Assembly (NCBI GenBank): GCA_034435055.1
Contig: DAOTXS010000097.1
Location: 77,882 to 141,881 of the forward strand
From: DAOTXS01 sp034435055
GTDB lineage: Bacteria > Chloroflexota > Anaerolineae > UBA4142
Length of the DNA: 64,000 nt
Direction of reading: 5' to 3'
The translations under genes and the position numbers were made by a program. Each line of letters starts with the position of its first letter. Position 1 is the stretch's first letter. The notes under the pieces were generated by a model. That model made no database searches. It saw nothing but the letters and a program-made list of their open reading frames with translations, and was not told the DNA's origin. Shown in pieces: positions 1 through 8,342 of this stretch.

Positions 1-107
1 CCGAGCAGAAGAATCAGCGTCAGCGCACCGGCGACAAACCAGCCGGGAAGTGTGTGGTTGTTGGGAGGTTGGATTGTTTGATCGAGTCCGTTGATCGGTT
101 CAGTCAT
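1..107 (-). CDS. N-terminus of a membrane protein (truncated by window edge)
   Basis: Only the first ~35 codons are present. They start at an ATG (105-107 on the minus strand) and run off the window start. The visible peptide begins MTEPINGLDQTIQ and then enters a hydrophobic stretch (GWFVAGALTLILLL) that looks like a first transmembrane helix. It lies 54 nt downstream of the GT-C glycosyltransferase in the same direction, so it is probably the next gene of that operon and may be another GT39/ArnT-like membrane protein. That family call is inference from position only. Confidence 0.6.
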   Translation of the reverse strand, partial: MTEPINGLDQTIQPPNNHTLPGWFVAGALTLILLL

Positions 108-127
108 ATTTTTTGATTGGGAGATTT

Positions 128-158
128 TGTAAATCATAAATCAGAAATCGGAAATCTG
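128..158. repeat. short AAATC-word repeat tract between genes
   Basis: This gene junction has a degenerate tandem of the word AAATC (aaatcataaatcagaaatc and onward) directly after the stop codon of the next gene. Similar wordy AT-rich tracts occur at 4087-4160. It looks like a degenerate intergenic repeat and not a terminator. Confidence 0.4.
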
Positions 159-161
159 CAA

Positions 162-2156
162 TTACTGGCTTGGTACATAGAATAACCGGAAATCATGTCC
201 CGGCGTGCGCGAACGAACAATTTGTGTTTTGCCGTTCGGAAAAATTTGTTGCAGCACGACCCAGTTCTTTTCATCGCCAAAGTTGAGCACGTACAATTTA
301 TTGGCTGGGTCATCGACGTGCGCGCGCGCATCGTCGGCTTGCGGCAACGTCTGCTCCCAGCCAATCGCGTGCAAATTGATCGCCACGTTGCGTGTGTCAA
401 TCCAGTGCGGGTAGAGCAGAATCCACGTGTGGTTCAAATCAACCACGCCGCTGAAGGCGCGAATTGCCGCGGCGACCTCGGATGAGTTCCACGAGCGCGC
501 GCGATAATGCTCGTCAAAGTCGATGAAATAGCGAGTAAAGTTTGCGTGGATACTGGCAAGAATAATCAGCGTGATCAGTGTCAACGCGCCGACTCGACCC
601 AGCATTGTATCTTTCATCGCGCGCGCAAGCCACGCAAGTGGCAATGCGACGACGATAAACACAAATGGAATTGCGCCGCCGGCGCGCACGACGCTGGGAT
701 TTTCATTTGGAAACGCAATGCTCAACGCGGACGGTAAAAGCATTGTGCCGAGTCCGATCAACACAAACGCGTACGCCATTTCCCGGTACCGCGCCAATCG
801 ATATATCGCGTACACAATGCCGAGCAAAAACAACGCGCCGGCAACATAATCGAGCGCGGGGTCGCCGGGAATCGCATTGGGCCACGCTTCATCGCCGATC
901 CAATTGAACATCAGCGAGGCGCGAATCAGATTGCTGGCGAGGATGCTGAGGGGATTCTCGTTCACCGGTTGTTCGACGCCGGTCAGCCGCGTCGCCATGC
1001 GATAAAAAACATTGCCGGGATTTTCGGCGAGGTAGCGGGCGAACGGCATCAGAACGATGAGCGCAATTACGAAAAGCAAAAGGATGTTCGCCAAATAGCG
1101 ACGCCAATCGGCGTGTTCGTTTTTCTGACTGATGATGAACCACACGCCGGCAAAGAGCGCAACTAGAATCGGCGCGATGCGAAACGCGTTGTAACCATTT
1201 AATCCGATTCCGAGAATCAACCCGGCGATCAAGAAATCGTTGCGGCGGTGATACTTGAACGCGCGAAACAAAAAGTACATCAACGGCGCGATAAAGACTG
1301 GCGTAAATGGAAAACGCAAACCCATTCGCGCAATCGTGAGGGGCCATTTGCTGAACGCGATAAAAAGCGCGGCAAGCATTGCCACATCATCGTCGAATAA
1401 TTCGCGCGCGAAAAGAAATGTGAATGGAATGACCAGTACGCCCATCAACGCCGTGATCAACTTGAGCGCCATATGATCGATGGGATGCCCGGTCAGTTCG
1501 ATAAATGCGGCGGTCAAATAAAATTGCAACGGTTCGCGCCCGGTGTTGCGCTCGAAGAAAATCGGACGGAGATCGTTGGTTACGATGTCGTTCACGTCGA
1601 GCAATTTTTCGGCGTGGTCGCTGTCCATTTCCGCCGGCACCCCATCGAGATTGTGATAATAGAAAAATATCCCGATGAGCATAATCGCGCCGAGCATCAA
1701 CCCGCGCGGCGAAATGTATATACCATCGCTAAACATTTGGCGGATGGTTTGGATTTTTTTGCTCAACCGTATATACCATTCCACGCCGCTTTTTTCCGGT
1801 TCCCAAAATGCATAGACAAAAACGCCGATACTCAACAGCCACGCGAAAACATTGTCGCCGTTGAATTCATTGCCGCCGGCAAAGAGAAAAGTCAAAGCGG
1901 TGAGGACGATTGCGCTAATCACCAACGCGCGCGACGCAGGTTTCGAATGTGGTTTGCCCGGTTGTGTTTCGTCGATGTGTGTCCGAATGTCAACACGCGC
2001 GAGTATGATTGCAACGAGCCAAATGCCGATTGCTGTCACAAAACCGGCGAGCGCGATCAGGGTCGAATGATGAAACGTGTGTTGGGATTGTGCGAATGCC
2101 GCACACGCAATTGCGGCAAGCGCAAGTACGGGCTGGGTCAGCGCGCGAGGATTCAC
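162..2156 (-). CDS. GT-C family (PMT/ArnT-like, GT39) membrane glycosyltransferase
   Basis: This 664-residue protein has roughly a dozen hydrophobic helices. An acidic pair motif (EMDSD, about residues 176-180) sits in the first large loop after a helix at ~152-168, which is the layout of GT-C enzymes that take sugars from polyprenyl-phosphate donors. The GTG start at 2156 overlaps the stop of the upstream methyltransferase as GTGA. The C-terminal ~100 residues form a soluble extracytoplasmic domain. Co-transcription with a GT4, an epimerase and a flippase-like protein points to synthesis of a surface glycan or glycolipid. The acceptor cannot be read from sequence. Confidence 0.75.
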   Translation of the reverse strand: MNPRALTQPVLALAAIACAAFAQSQHTFHHSTLIALAGFVTAIGIWLVAIILARVDIRTHIDETQPGKPHSKPASRALVISAIVLTALTFLFAGGNEFNGDNVFAWLLSIGVFVYAFWEPEKSGVEWYIRLSKKIQTIRQMFSDGIYISPRGLMLGAIMLIGIFFYYHNLDGVPAEMDSDHAEKLLDVNDIVTNDLRPIFFERNTGREPLQFYLTAAFIELTGHPIDHMALKLITALMGVLVIPFTFLFARELFDDDVAMLAALFIAFSKWPLTIARMGLRFPFTPVFIAPLMYFLFRAFKYHRRNDFLIAGLILGIGLNGYNAFRIAPILVALFAGVWFIISQKNEHADWRRYLANILLLFVIALIVLMPFARYLAENPGNVFYRMATRLTGVEQPVNENPLSILASNLIRASLMFNWIGDEAWPNAIPGDPALDYVAGALFLLGIVYAIYRLARYREMAYAFVLIGLGTMLLPSALSIAFPNENPSVVRAGGAIPFVFIVVALPLAWLARAMKDTMLGRVGALTLITLIILASIHANFTRYFIDFDEHYRARSWNSSEVAAAIRAFSGVVDLNHTWILLYPHWIDTRNVAINLHAIGWEQTLPQADDARAHVDDPANKLYVLNFGDEKNWVVLQQIFPNGKTQIVRSRTPGHDFRLFYVPSQ

Positions 2157-2941
2157 GGTCGTTCACACACAAAAAAAAGATACGCGCCTTCGTTGGTTGG
2201 CGGTTCGTCGTAGTAATGCCGCCACAATGCTTCGATCAAAACAAAATTTGCGCGGCACGGTGCGACGATCCAGCGCCCGAACAACTTTTTGTAGAGGAGC
2301 GTGGGCGCGGAATAATAATGCGCCAGATCGAACAGGTGCGAGGCGGCGCGCGAAAAGTACGAATGCGATTCGCGCACGGAGAATCCCAATCGCTCTAGTC
2401 GTTCAATCCACACGTTGGGCGAATCGGTGCGATAGTGGTGTGAGATGCGGTTGAAGAAATTTTCATAGCGCTTGGATAATCCGCGCAAACCGATGCCGCG
2501 CAGAACATCGGCGCAGAAAAGATATTCCGCAAAGTGATGCGACGGTGTAGTGAAAACGAAGAGTCCGCGCGGTTTCAGAACTCGATGCGTTTCGCGCAAG
2601 GTCGCGTTAAGATCCGGGATATGTTCGACGACGGAATTACTCAGCACAGTGGCAAAGGTTGCATTCGCAAAAGTCATCGCGTTGCTATCCATCACGTAGA
2701 GTTCACGATGCATCTGCCGCGTCCTGGCTTCGGCAATCGCTTGGGGTGAGGGATCGATGCCGACCTCGAGTGGTGTCGTAAAAGTCGCTTGTGCAAAATG
2801 ACCGTCGCCGCAACCGAGATCAAGAATCGGGCGCGGCAAATCGAGCGCGGCAATCTTGCGCGCTTCGACGGCGCGGAGCAACGCGCGGAAGGATGGAATA
2901 GCAATCAGATGTTCAATGAGGTAATCGCGTTCGGGATTCAA
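2153..2941 (-). CDS. SAM-dependent methyltransferase, class I (type 11-like)
   Basis: This is a 262-residue Rossmann-fold methyltransferase. Motif I (ILDLGCGDGHFAQ) lies at about residues 39-51. It is followed by an acidic strand end (EVGIDPSPQ) and a motif SNSVVEHIPD typical of methyltransferase family 11. The frame is open much further upstream, but that extension lies inside the preceding GT4 gene. A TTG start at 2941 that overlaps the GT4 stop (TTGA) is the most economical choice. The C-terminal half carries family-specific helices. It probably methylates a sugar or lipid intermediate of this cluster; the substrate is unknown. Confidence 0.7.
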   Translation of the reverse strand: MNPERDYLIEHLIAIPSFRALLRAVEARKIAALDLPRPILDLGCGDGHFAQATFTTPLEVGIDPSPQAIAEARTRQMHRELYVMDSNAMTFANATFATVLSNSVVEHIPDLNATLRETHRVLKPRGLFVFTTPSHHFAEYLFCADVLRGIGLRGLSKRYENFFNRISHHYRTDSPNVWIERLERLGFSVRESHSYFSRAASHLFDLAHYYSAPTLLYKKLFGRWIVAPCRANFVLIEALWRHYYDEPPTNEGAYLFFVCERP

Positions 2942-4086
2942 GATTTCTGCAACTCGGCAAAAAGTTTTTCGTACGCGTGCACAGTTTGTTCGATGGAAAA
3001 CATTGCCTCGATTTCCGCGCGTGGTCGAAGGTATTGAGAGCGATTTTGCAGAACACGCACGATGCCATCGGCGAGCGCGCGGGCGTCTTTGATCGGCACG
3101 ATTTCGCCCATCCCGGTCACGCGCACCGGCTCGCGCACGCCCGGTAAATTTGAGGCGACGACCGGACAGCCGCTTAAGAACGCTTCGACTTGAACGAGCC
3201 CAAACGATTCCGTCGAATTGATGCTGGGAACCGTCAGCACGTCGCACGCGCCGAAAAAATTTCCCATCTCTTTGTTAGGAACCGATCCCAGAAATTCGAG
3301 GTGCGGGCGATGTTGCTGGATCAATGGTTGCAAACGTTCCCACACATTTTCGCCGATGACGTTTCGGTACTCGCCGGCAAAAAGATATTTGACGTTAGGA
3401 ATTTTTTCGCGCACGAACGGAATCGAATCGATGAGATACTTGACGCCTTTTTCTTCCGCAAAGCGCGCGGCAAAACCAACGACGGCGTGCCCAGTTGCAC
3501 GATATTTTGCTTTCAACGCGGCAACCGCGTCCGCGTCCGGCGCCGCCATCGTCACCGGCGGATAGATTACCGTGATCTTGTTTTTGAATTGCGCCAACAA
3601 CGGTGAGTTATTGGCGTAATCCTGGGTGTAGGCAACGATTCGATGCGCAAATCTGCCGGCAACGTAATTCGATGCAAAGACCGCGCGGTCGATTACGCGG
3701 TTCAAAATTCCCGGCGGCAACTGCAAATCACAGTGATAGGTTAGCACCACCAGCTTGCGTGCCAGCGCGCGTCCGATGAACGCGAGCGGTCCCCCTTCGG
3801 CTTGTGGCAGATGAATGCTGACGACATCGTGTTCGCGGATCAATTTGCCGGCGTGCGATAGAAACCCGGGCATGATACTGCCTTTGCTAAAACGAAACGC
3901 AACTGGGTGGCGAATCACGTGCACGCCGTCGATGTTTTCGCGGAGCGCCAAATCTTTGCGATAGTGCGAAGTCAGTACAGTAACGCGATGTCCGCGTTCG
4001 GCAAGGGCTTGCGCCAACCGTTCGACGTAAATAGTCAGCCCGCTGATGTGCGGACGATAATAGGTGAGAACGATGAGGATTTTCAA
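2938..4086 (-). CDS. Glycosyltransferase family 4 (GT-B)
   Basis: This 382-residue GT4 starts with a Rossmann strand (KILIVLTYYRPHISG) whose glycine-rich loop matches GT-B enzymes. Near the C-terminus it has the E-x7-E signature ESFGLVQVE followed by GCPVVASNLPG, the nucleotide-sugar binding region. I chose the TTG at 4086 because it lies just before the first strand. A TTG at 4134 would add 16 residues encoded by a repetitive tract. The stop overlaps the methyltransferase start. It likely adds a hexose to a lipid-linked or surface glycan at the cytoplasmic membrane face. Confidence 0.8.
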   Translation of the reverse strand: MKILIVLTYYRPHISGLTIYVERLAQALAERGHRVTVLTSHYRKDLALRENIDGVHVIRHPVAFRFSKGSIMPGFLSHAGKLIREHDVVSIHLPQAEGGPLAFIGRALARKLVVLTYHCDLQLPPGILNRVIDRAVFASNYVAGRFAHRIVAYTQDYANNSPLLAQFKNKITVIYPPVTMAAPDADAVAALKAKYRATGHAVVGFAARFAEEKGVKYLIDSIPFVREKIPNVKYLFAGEYRNVIGENVWERLQPLIQQHRPHLEFLGSVPNKEMGNFFGACDVLTVPSINSTESFGLVQVEAFLSGCPVVASNLPGVREPVRVTGMGEIVPIKDARALADGIVRVLQNRSQYLRPRAEIEAMFSIEQTVHAYEKLFAELQKS

Positions 4087-4160
4087 TTTACGCTTTTCGA
4101 TCTCGGATTTACAATTTGCAATCCAATGAGCCAATGATCAAACTAGCGAACTAACCAATC
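4087..4160. repeat. degenerate word-repeat tract at gene junction
   Basis: The junction between the epimerase stop and the GT4 start holds low-information words: caatttgcaatcc, then ccaatgagccaatgatcaa, then gaactaaccaatc. They resemble the tract at 128-158. It makes the GT4 start codon uncertain. Confidence 0.4.
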
Positions 4161-4166
4161 AGCGCG

Positions 4167-5189
4167 CTATTCAAATAACTTTTTGTTTTCGGCGACCCAG
4201 CGATACAACTTTTCTACGCCGGTTGGCACATCTGTTTGTGGTTCCCAGCCCAACTCGTGTTTTGCTTTGGCAATATCGTACACGCAAACTTTTTGATCGC
4301 CGGGGCGCCAAGCGCCGCGGGCGAACGGGACCGGCTTGCCCATCAGTTTTTCCAGCATCGGCGCAAATTCCGTCCACACCGAAATCGTGTTGCGCGCGCC
4401 GCCGCCGATGTTGTACACTTGCCCGGCAATCTTGTCGATTCGTGTGGTTGCCGCGTCGTACGCGTCCATCAAATCGTCGATGAATAACATATCGCGGACT
4501 TGCTTGCCGTCGCCATAGATCGTGATTGGCTTGTTCAGCACCGCGGCGATGATAAACCACGCGAGCCAACCTTGATCTTCGACGCCGAATTGACGATAGC
4601 CGTAGATTGCCGATTGCCGGAAAACGACGGAGCGCAAACCGTAAATGCGATGATAATCGCGCACGTATTGATCCGCCGCGCCTTTACTGCATCCGTACGG
4701 CGAATGGAAATCGAGTGGCTGTTGTTCCGAAACGCCGGTGGGTAGATCGCGGTACGCATAGCGCGTCGCTTGTTCGGCAATCGCCACATCTTCCATTCCG
4801 CCGTACACTTTGTTCGTCGAGGCGAAAACGAAAACCGGATTGCGCCCGGACAATCGGGCGGCTTCGAGTACGTTGAACGTGCCGAGCGCGTTGATTTCAA
4901 AATCGGTGCGTGGATCAGTCACCGATGTTGTGACGGCGACCTGCGCGGCGAAATGAAAAATCGCATCGACATCGCGCGCGGCATCTGCAATCGCGCGCGC
5001 GTCGCGAATGTCGGCGCGAATCAATTTGAATTTATCACCGTGTTTTGTGCGCAGCCACTCGGCGTTTTTCTCCGCGCCGCGGCGGGACAAATTGTCGAAG
5101 GCGATGACGTGTTCACCGCGCGCAAGTAATCGATCTACGTAATTCGCGCCGATAAAACCGCATCCGCCGGTGACAAGTGTTTTGCTCAT
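4167..5189 (-). CDS. NAD-dependent nucleotide-sugar epimerase/dehydratase (extended SDR)
   Basis: This is a 340-residue extended short-chain dehydrogenase. The N-terminal TGGCGFIGANYV gives the GxxGxxG nucleotide loop. The catalytic Tyr-x3-Lys is in SPYGCSKGAADQY, and a Ser/Thr precedes it (FASTNKVYGG). The pattern resembles CDP-paratose/tyvelose-type 2-epimerases and UDP-glucose epimerases, so the substrate is a nucleotide sugar but the exact one is not assignable. The ATG at 5189 overlaps the preceding gene's stop by four bases (ATGA). It supplies a modified sugar donor to the adjacent glycosyltransferases. Confidence 0.8.
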   Translation of the reverse strand: MSKTLVTGGCGFIGANYVDRLLARGEHVIAFDNLSRRGAEKNAEWLRTKHGDKFKLIRADIRDARAIADAARDVDAIFHFAAQVAVTTSVTDPRTDFEINALGTFNVLEAARLSGRNPVFVFASTNKVYGGMEDVAIAEQATRYAYRDLPTGVSEQQPLDFHSPYGCSKGAADQYVRDYHRIYGLRSVVFRQSAIYGYRQFGVEDQGWLAWFIIAAVLNKPITIYGDGKQVRDMLFIDDLMDAYDAATTRIDKIAGQVYNIGGGARNTISVWTEFAPMLEKLMGKPVPFARGAWRPGDQKVCVYDIAKAKHELGWEPQTDVPTGVEKLYRWVAENKKLFE

Positions 5190-6202
5190 GATGCCTCGCT
5201 TGCTGATTTTTGTTCGATGTTTTGCAACCGTTCGTACGTCAGTCCTTCATGCCACATCGAGTACACGCCGAGGACAATCAGCCAGATGTACGTAAAGGCA
5301 TGAATGATAAACGCATAACTGAGTGCGGCGGATTTATCGACGCCGTAAATGGTGTTGAGTGTAACTTGGACGCTGAAATGGAAAATGCCAATGTACCCCG
5401 GCGACGAGGGCACGATGACTGCCAGCGCGGCAATCGTCGTGGCGAGGAACGCGGCGTGAATCGGCAGAAGCGTACCGTTCGTTTGCAGATTCATTCCGAT
5501 CATAATCGTCCACCATAACACGCCGCCGGTGAGCCACGCAAAAAATGCCCAGCCCCCCACGCCCAGCAATGCGCGCGGCGAACGCAATGCCGCAAAGCCG
5601 TCGATCAATGAATCGAGAATCCCCCACAGTTTGGGGTTTTGCAACAAAGGAATCGGCGAGGTGAGCCGGCGCAAAAAAGTAATGCCGCGATCTTTTTGAA
5701 GCGAGAGGACGATGAGAAAAACAATCGCGGCGATGCCGGTCGCGGCAATGCCCAACGCGCCTTGCTTGGCAACATCGGGCAGGGTAGGCGCGAAGAATGC
5801 GCTCAGTGCAAGCAACAAAACGGCGGCAAGTCCGTCGCTCAAACGCTCGGCAACGATGGTCGATAACGCGCGCACTTTGCTCACGCTCGCAAACTGACCG
5901 ATGAGATACGCGCGCACCACATCGCCCAAACGCGCCGGCAAAAGGTTGCTGAGGAAATAGCCGATGTTGAGCGCGTGAAAGACCTTGTCGGTCGGCGGCT
6001 TGTGCGGCGCGAAAAGCAATTGCCACCGAAAGACGCGCGCCACGTAACTGATGAGAAAAACAATCGACGCTGGAATGAGCCAGAGGTAATTGAAATCTCG
6101 AAGTGCTTCGACAAGTTTATCGAATTGAATACCTTGAAAAGCAAAATACAAACACACGACACTGATAATGATGCCGATCCAAAAGCGCAGTGATTTGAGC
6201 AT
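5186..6202 (-). CDS. UPF0104 / lysylphosphatidylglycerol-synthase TM-region family protein
   Basis: This 338-residue integral membrane protein has about eight helices and the conserved features of the UPF0104/YbhN-AglD family: an R-V-x-R-W pair after helix 2 (YVARVFRWQLLF), RLGDVVRAYL, and an E-R-x-x-D segment (VAERLSDG). Family members are thought to flip or handle lipid-linked substrates; that is family knowledge and not shown here. Two ATGs occur (6208 and 6202). The second sits at good distance from AGGA and is preferred. It is the first gene of a leftward five-gene operon driven by the promoter at 6245-6273. Confidence 0.75.
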   Translation of the reverse strand: MLKSLRFWIGIIISVVCLYFAFQGIQFDKLVEALRDFNYLWLIPASIVFLISYVARVFRWQLLFAPHKPPTDKVFHALNIGYFLSNLLPARLGDVVRAYLIGQFASVSKVRALSTIVAERLSDGLAAVLLLALSAFFAPTLPDVAKQGALGIAATGIAAIVFLIVLSLQKDRGITFLRRLTSPIPLLQNPKLWGILDSLIDGFAALRSPRALLGVGGWAFFAWLTGGVLWWTIMIGMNLQTNGTLLPIHAAFLATTIAALAVIVPSSPGYIGIFHFSVQVTLNTIYGVDKSAALSYAFIIHAFTYIWLIVLGVYSMWHEGLTYERLQNIEQKSASEAS

Positions 6203-6244
6203 AGTCATCCTGATGAGAGAGAGTCTCCAATTTTAACGCGCGCT

Positions 6245-6273
6245 ATTTTAGCATCAAGTCGATGGAATGGCAA
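6245..6273 (-). promoter_or_regulatory. sigma70-type promoter of the glycan operon
   Basis: The minus strand reads TTGCCA, 17 bp, TAAAAT, and the -10 is preceded by TG (TGC-TAAAAT). It lies about 40 nt upstream of the UPF0104 start and nothing else in the gap would use it. Confidence 0.65.
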
Positions 6274-6302
6274 ACGAATGTGGAGAAATTATTGGAACGA
6301 TG

Positions 6303-6308
6303 TATAAT
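6303..6308 (+). promoter_or_regulatory. -10 element (TATAAT) for the PIG-L gene
   Basis: A perfect TATAAT lies 41 nt before the ATG at 6349. No convincing -35 is visible at 17 bp (TGTGGA at 6279-6284 is weak). It is divergent from the glycan operon promoter. Confidence 0.45.
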
Positions 6309-6348
6309 ATCAATCAATCTATCTATCGACATTCTTCGAGGTGATTCA

Positions 6349-7047
6349 ATGAGCAATGATGTGCAACGCGTTCTTGTCGTCTTGGCGCATCCGGACGACC
6401 CGGAATTTTTTTGCGGCGGGACGCTCGCTAAATGGGCGCGTGAGGGAAAAGTGATTCAGTATCTTTTGCTGACGTGCGGGGACAAAGGGAGTGACAATCC
6501 GGATATGACGCCGCAAACATTGTGCGCCGACCGGCAAATGGAACAGCGCGCGGCGGCGGCGGTGATTGGCGCAAGTCAAGTGGTGTTTCTCGATTATCAC
6601 GACGGCGAATTGATGAACACGCTCGACGTGCGCCGTGAGATCGTGCGCGCGATTCGCCAGTTCAAACCGGACGTGGTTGTAACGTGCGACCCGACGACGT
6701 ACTTTCGCGCGAATGCATACATCAATCACGTCGATCATCGCACCGCCGGCGCAGCAACGTTGGACGCAATTTTTCCCGCCGCCGGCAATCGAATGTATTT
6801 CCCGGAATTACTGAACGAGGGACTCGAACCGCACGCGATCAAAGAGGTGTGGATGAGTTTGACGCACGAACCGAACTTGTGGGTGAATGTGAACGAGACG
6901 CTCGAAATCAAACTTGCGGCATTGCGTCAGCATCGGAGTCAAATCAAAGACCCCGACGGATTGGAAAAGCGGATTCGCGAACGTTTGCGGCGCACCGATG
7001 TCGATGAGGAGTTGTACGCCGAGGGTTTTCGCGTAATTCGATTTTAA
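6349..7047 (+). CDS. PIG-L family N-acetylglucosamine-type deacetylase
   Basis: This is a 232-residue zinc-dependent deacetylase of the PIG-L/LmbE (MshB, BshB) superfamily. It has the metal motif AHPDDPEFFCGG near the N-terminus and the second motif YINHVDHRTAG about residue 120-130. The frame opens 29 codons earlier, but the ATG at 6349 is chosen because GAGGTG lies 6 nt before it and homology begins there. Likely substrates are GlcNAc-containing small molecules or glycolipids. It is a single-gene unit ended by the terminator at 7051. Confidence 0.85.
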   Translation: MSNDVQRVLVVLAHPDDPEFFCGGTLAKWAREGKVIQYLLLTCGDKGSDNPDMTPQTLCADRQMEQRAAAAVIGASQVVFLDYHDGELMNTLDVRREIVRAIRQFKPDVVVTCDPTTYFRANAYINHVDHRTAGAATLDAIFPAAGNRMYFPELLNEGLEPHAIKEVWMSLTHEPNLWVNVNETLEIKLAALRQHRSQIKDPDGLEKRIRERLRRTDVDEELYAEGFRVIRF

Positions 7048-7050
7048 TAG

Positions 7051-7083
7051 AACGAGGACGGCGATTGCCGTCCTCGTTTTATT
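7051..7083 (+). terminator. intrinsic terminator after the PIG-L gene
   Basis: A perfect 12-bp stem (AACGAGGACGGC / GCCGTCCTCGTT) with loop GATT is followed by TTTATT. The left target duplication of the MITE starts inside this T-tract. Confidence 0.85.
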
Positions 7084-7208
7084 CACTCACCTTACGCAAT
7101 ACAGATTGATTTTACCGCAGAGCACGCGGAGAACGCCGAGATTTTCCAATGTTTTTCTCTGCGAACTTTGCGTTCTCAGCGGTGAAATTGCGTAACATCA
7201 GTTATTCA
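7079..7208. mobile_element. MITE-like element, copy 1, with 7-bp target duplication
   Basis: The element body is 7086-7201 (116 bp). It begins CTCACCTTACGCAA and ends TTGCGTAACATCAG, which are imperfect terminal inverted repeats. It is flanked by a direct duplication TTATTCA (7079-7085 and 7202-7208). It has no coding capacity and an internal ACCGC...GCGGT palindrome. A second copy in opposite orientation lies at 18151-18280. Confidence 0.8.
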
Positions 7209-8066
7209 TACAAACAATGGTTCCAATTGCGCCGCGTTTTCGATCATCACTTTTTGTTCGGCGGGCGTCATTGGCGTGAAATGTTCGCACGCATCAAGAA
7301 ATAGTGGTAGCACGTTGACATCGCCGACGGTACACAGCCCGGTGATGTCTTGCGATAACGCAAAGTTTACCGCGCGTTGAATGTTCGTGGCGTCGGTGAA
7401 TGGCTCGTACCACGTTGTGTGTGTTCTGTCGCGTTCGCCCCAAGGTCCTTTGGTAACTGCTTTGATCGCCATTACGCCCACATCGCGCGCGCGGCATTCG
7501 CGCAGTAATGTTTCCGCGTCGCGGCGGTAATCCGGCTGACTAAAAAGTTTCGCATTGATCGGAAACAGTACCGTGTCGAAATCGAACCGACGTAACGCTT
7601 CCAGAAAGACACTTGGCGCGAACAAGCCGTGCCCGGTGATGCCGATGAATTTCGTCAATCCTTCGGCGCGCGCATGAATTACCGCTTCCAACGCGCCGCC
7701 CGGCGCGGTTGCTTTGTCCAACTCATCGATCGTGTTGACGGCGTGGAGTTGATACAGATCGAAATTATCGACCTGCATTTTTCCCAGCGAGCGACGGAAT
7801 TCCGCCGCCGCGCCGTCTTTCGTTCGTTCGGTTGTTTTGCAACCGAGAAAAAACCGTTGGCGTTCGCGCGCGAGCCATGGTGCGAGGCGTAGCTCTGCCA
7901 TGCCATTGCTGTACGACGGCGCAATGTCGATATGATTCACGCCTGCGGCAATCGCGCGCGCGATTGCGGTATCATCGATGGCTTGATCGAACTTGCCCAG
8001 CGCCGCGCCGCCCAAAATTGCCACCGTGCTGAAATGCCCAGTTCGTCCAAAGCGTCGTTTTTCCAT
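7206..8066 (-). CDS. Aldo/keto reductase
   Basis: This 286-residue TIM-barrel NAD(P)H-dependent oxidoreductase carries the aldo/keto reductase active-site pieces: NHIDIAPSYSNG (Asp and Tyr), GCKTTERT (Lys) and DLYQLHAVN (His). The C-terminal half holds the nicotinamide-binding loop region, and the length fits compact bacterial members. The ATG at 8066 follows GAGG. Its substrate is not predictable. It is monocistronic, reads away from the hydrogenase operon, and has its own promoter at 8124-8152. The MITE right end abuts its stop codon. Confidence 0.85.
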   Translation of the reverse strand: MEKRRFGRTGHFSTVAILGGAALGKFDQAIDDTAIARAIAAGVNHIDIAPSYSNGMAELRLAPWLARERQRFFLGCKTTERTKDGAAAEFRRSLGKMQVDNFDLYQLHAVNTIDELDKATAPGGALEAVIHARAEGLTKFIGITGHGLFAPSVFLEALRRFDFDTVLFPINAKLFSQPDYRRDAETLLRECRARDVGVMAIKAVTKGPWGERDRTHTTWYEPFTDATNIQRAVNFALSQDITGLCTVGDVNVLPLFLDACEHFTPMTPAEQKVMIENAAQLEPLFV

Positions 8067-8094
8067 ATTGACCTCAAGATGATACGTTTGTCTC

Positions 8095-8123
8095 TTGAAA
8101 TGACCCGTTTATCACTTTATTCT
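8095..8123 (+). promoter_or_regulatory. possible promoter of the hydrogenase operon
   Basis: TTGAAA and TATTCT are separated by 17 bp in an AT-rich patch that also contains the divergent promoter of the aldo/keto reductase. The -10 is a weak match, so this is only a candidate. Confidence 0.35.
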
Positions 8124-8152
8124 ATATTAATCTAATGTTAAAATTTATGCAA
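8124..8152 (-). promoter_or_regulatory. promoter of the aldo/keto reductase gene
   Basis: The minus strand reads TTGCAT, 17 bp, TAATAT, 58 nt upstream of the ATG at 8066. Confidence 0.5.
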
Positions 8153-8213
8153 GCCCAATGACATTTTCCGAGTGCTGATGATGGCGCAAGGAACAAGCAA
8201 GGGGTGATGAAAT

Positions 8214-8256
8214 GCCTCTGGCGTTTATTCGACGCGCCCGAGGCGTTTGTTTTTTA
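8214..8256 (+). terminator. leader terminator/attenuator upstream of the hydrogenase operon
   Basis: The stem GCCTCTGGCG / CGCCCGAGGC (9 of 10 pairs, 11-nt loop) is followed by TTTGTTTTTT. It lies ~90 nt before the small-subunit ATG and after any upstream promoter, with no gene in front of it. It may therefore attenuate hydrogenase transcription. No known riboswitch fold was recognised in the ~90 nt before it. Confidence 0.6.
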
Positions 8257-8342
8257 TCGCACCAGCCAAGGAGGTGAATCTAGCAAAGTATAACGAATCA
8301 ACTTTACGCGGCAATGGTTCCTCTGATGAAAGGAGTCGGTCT

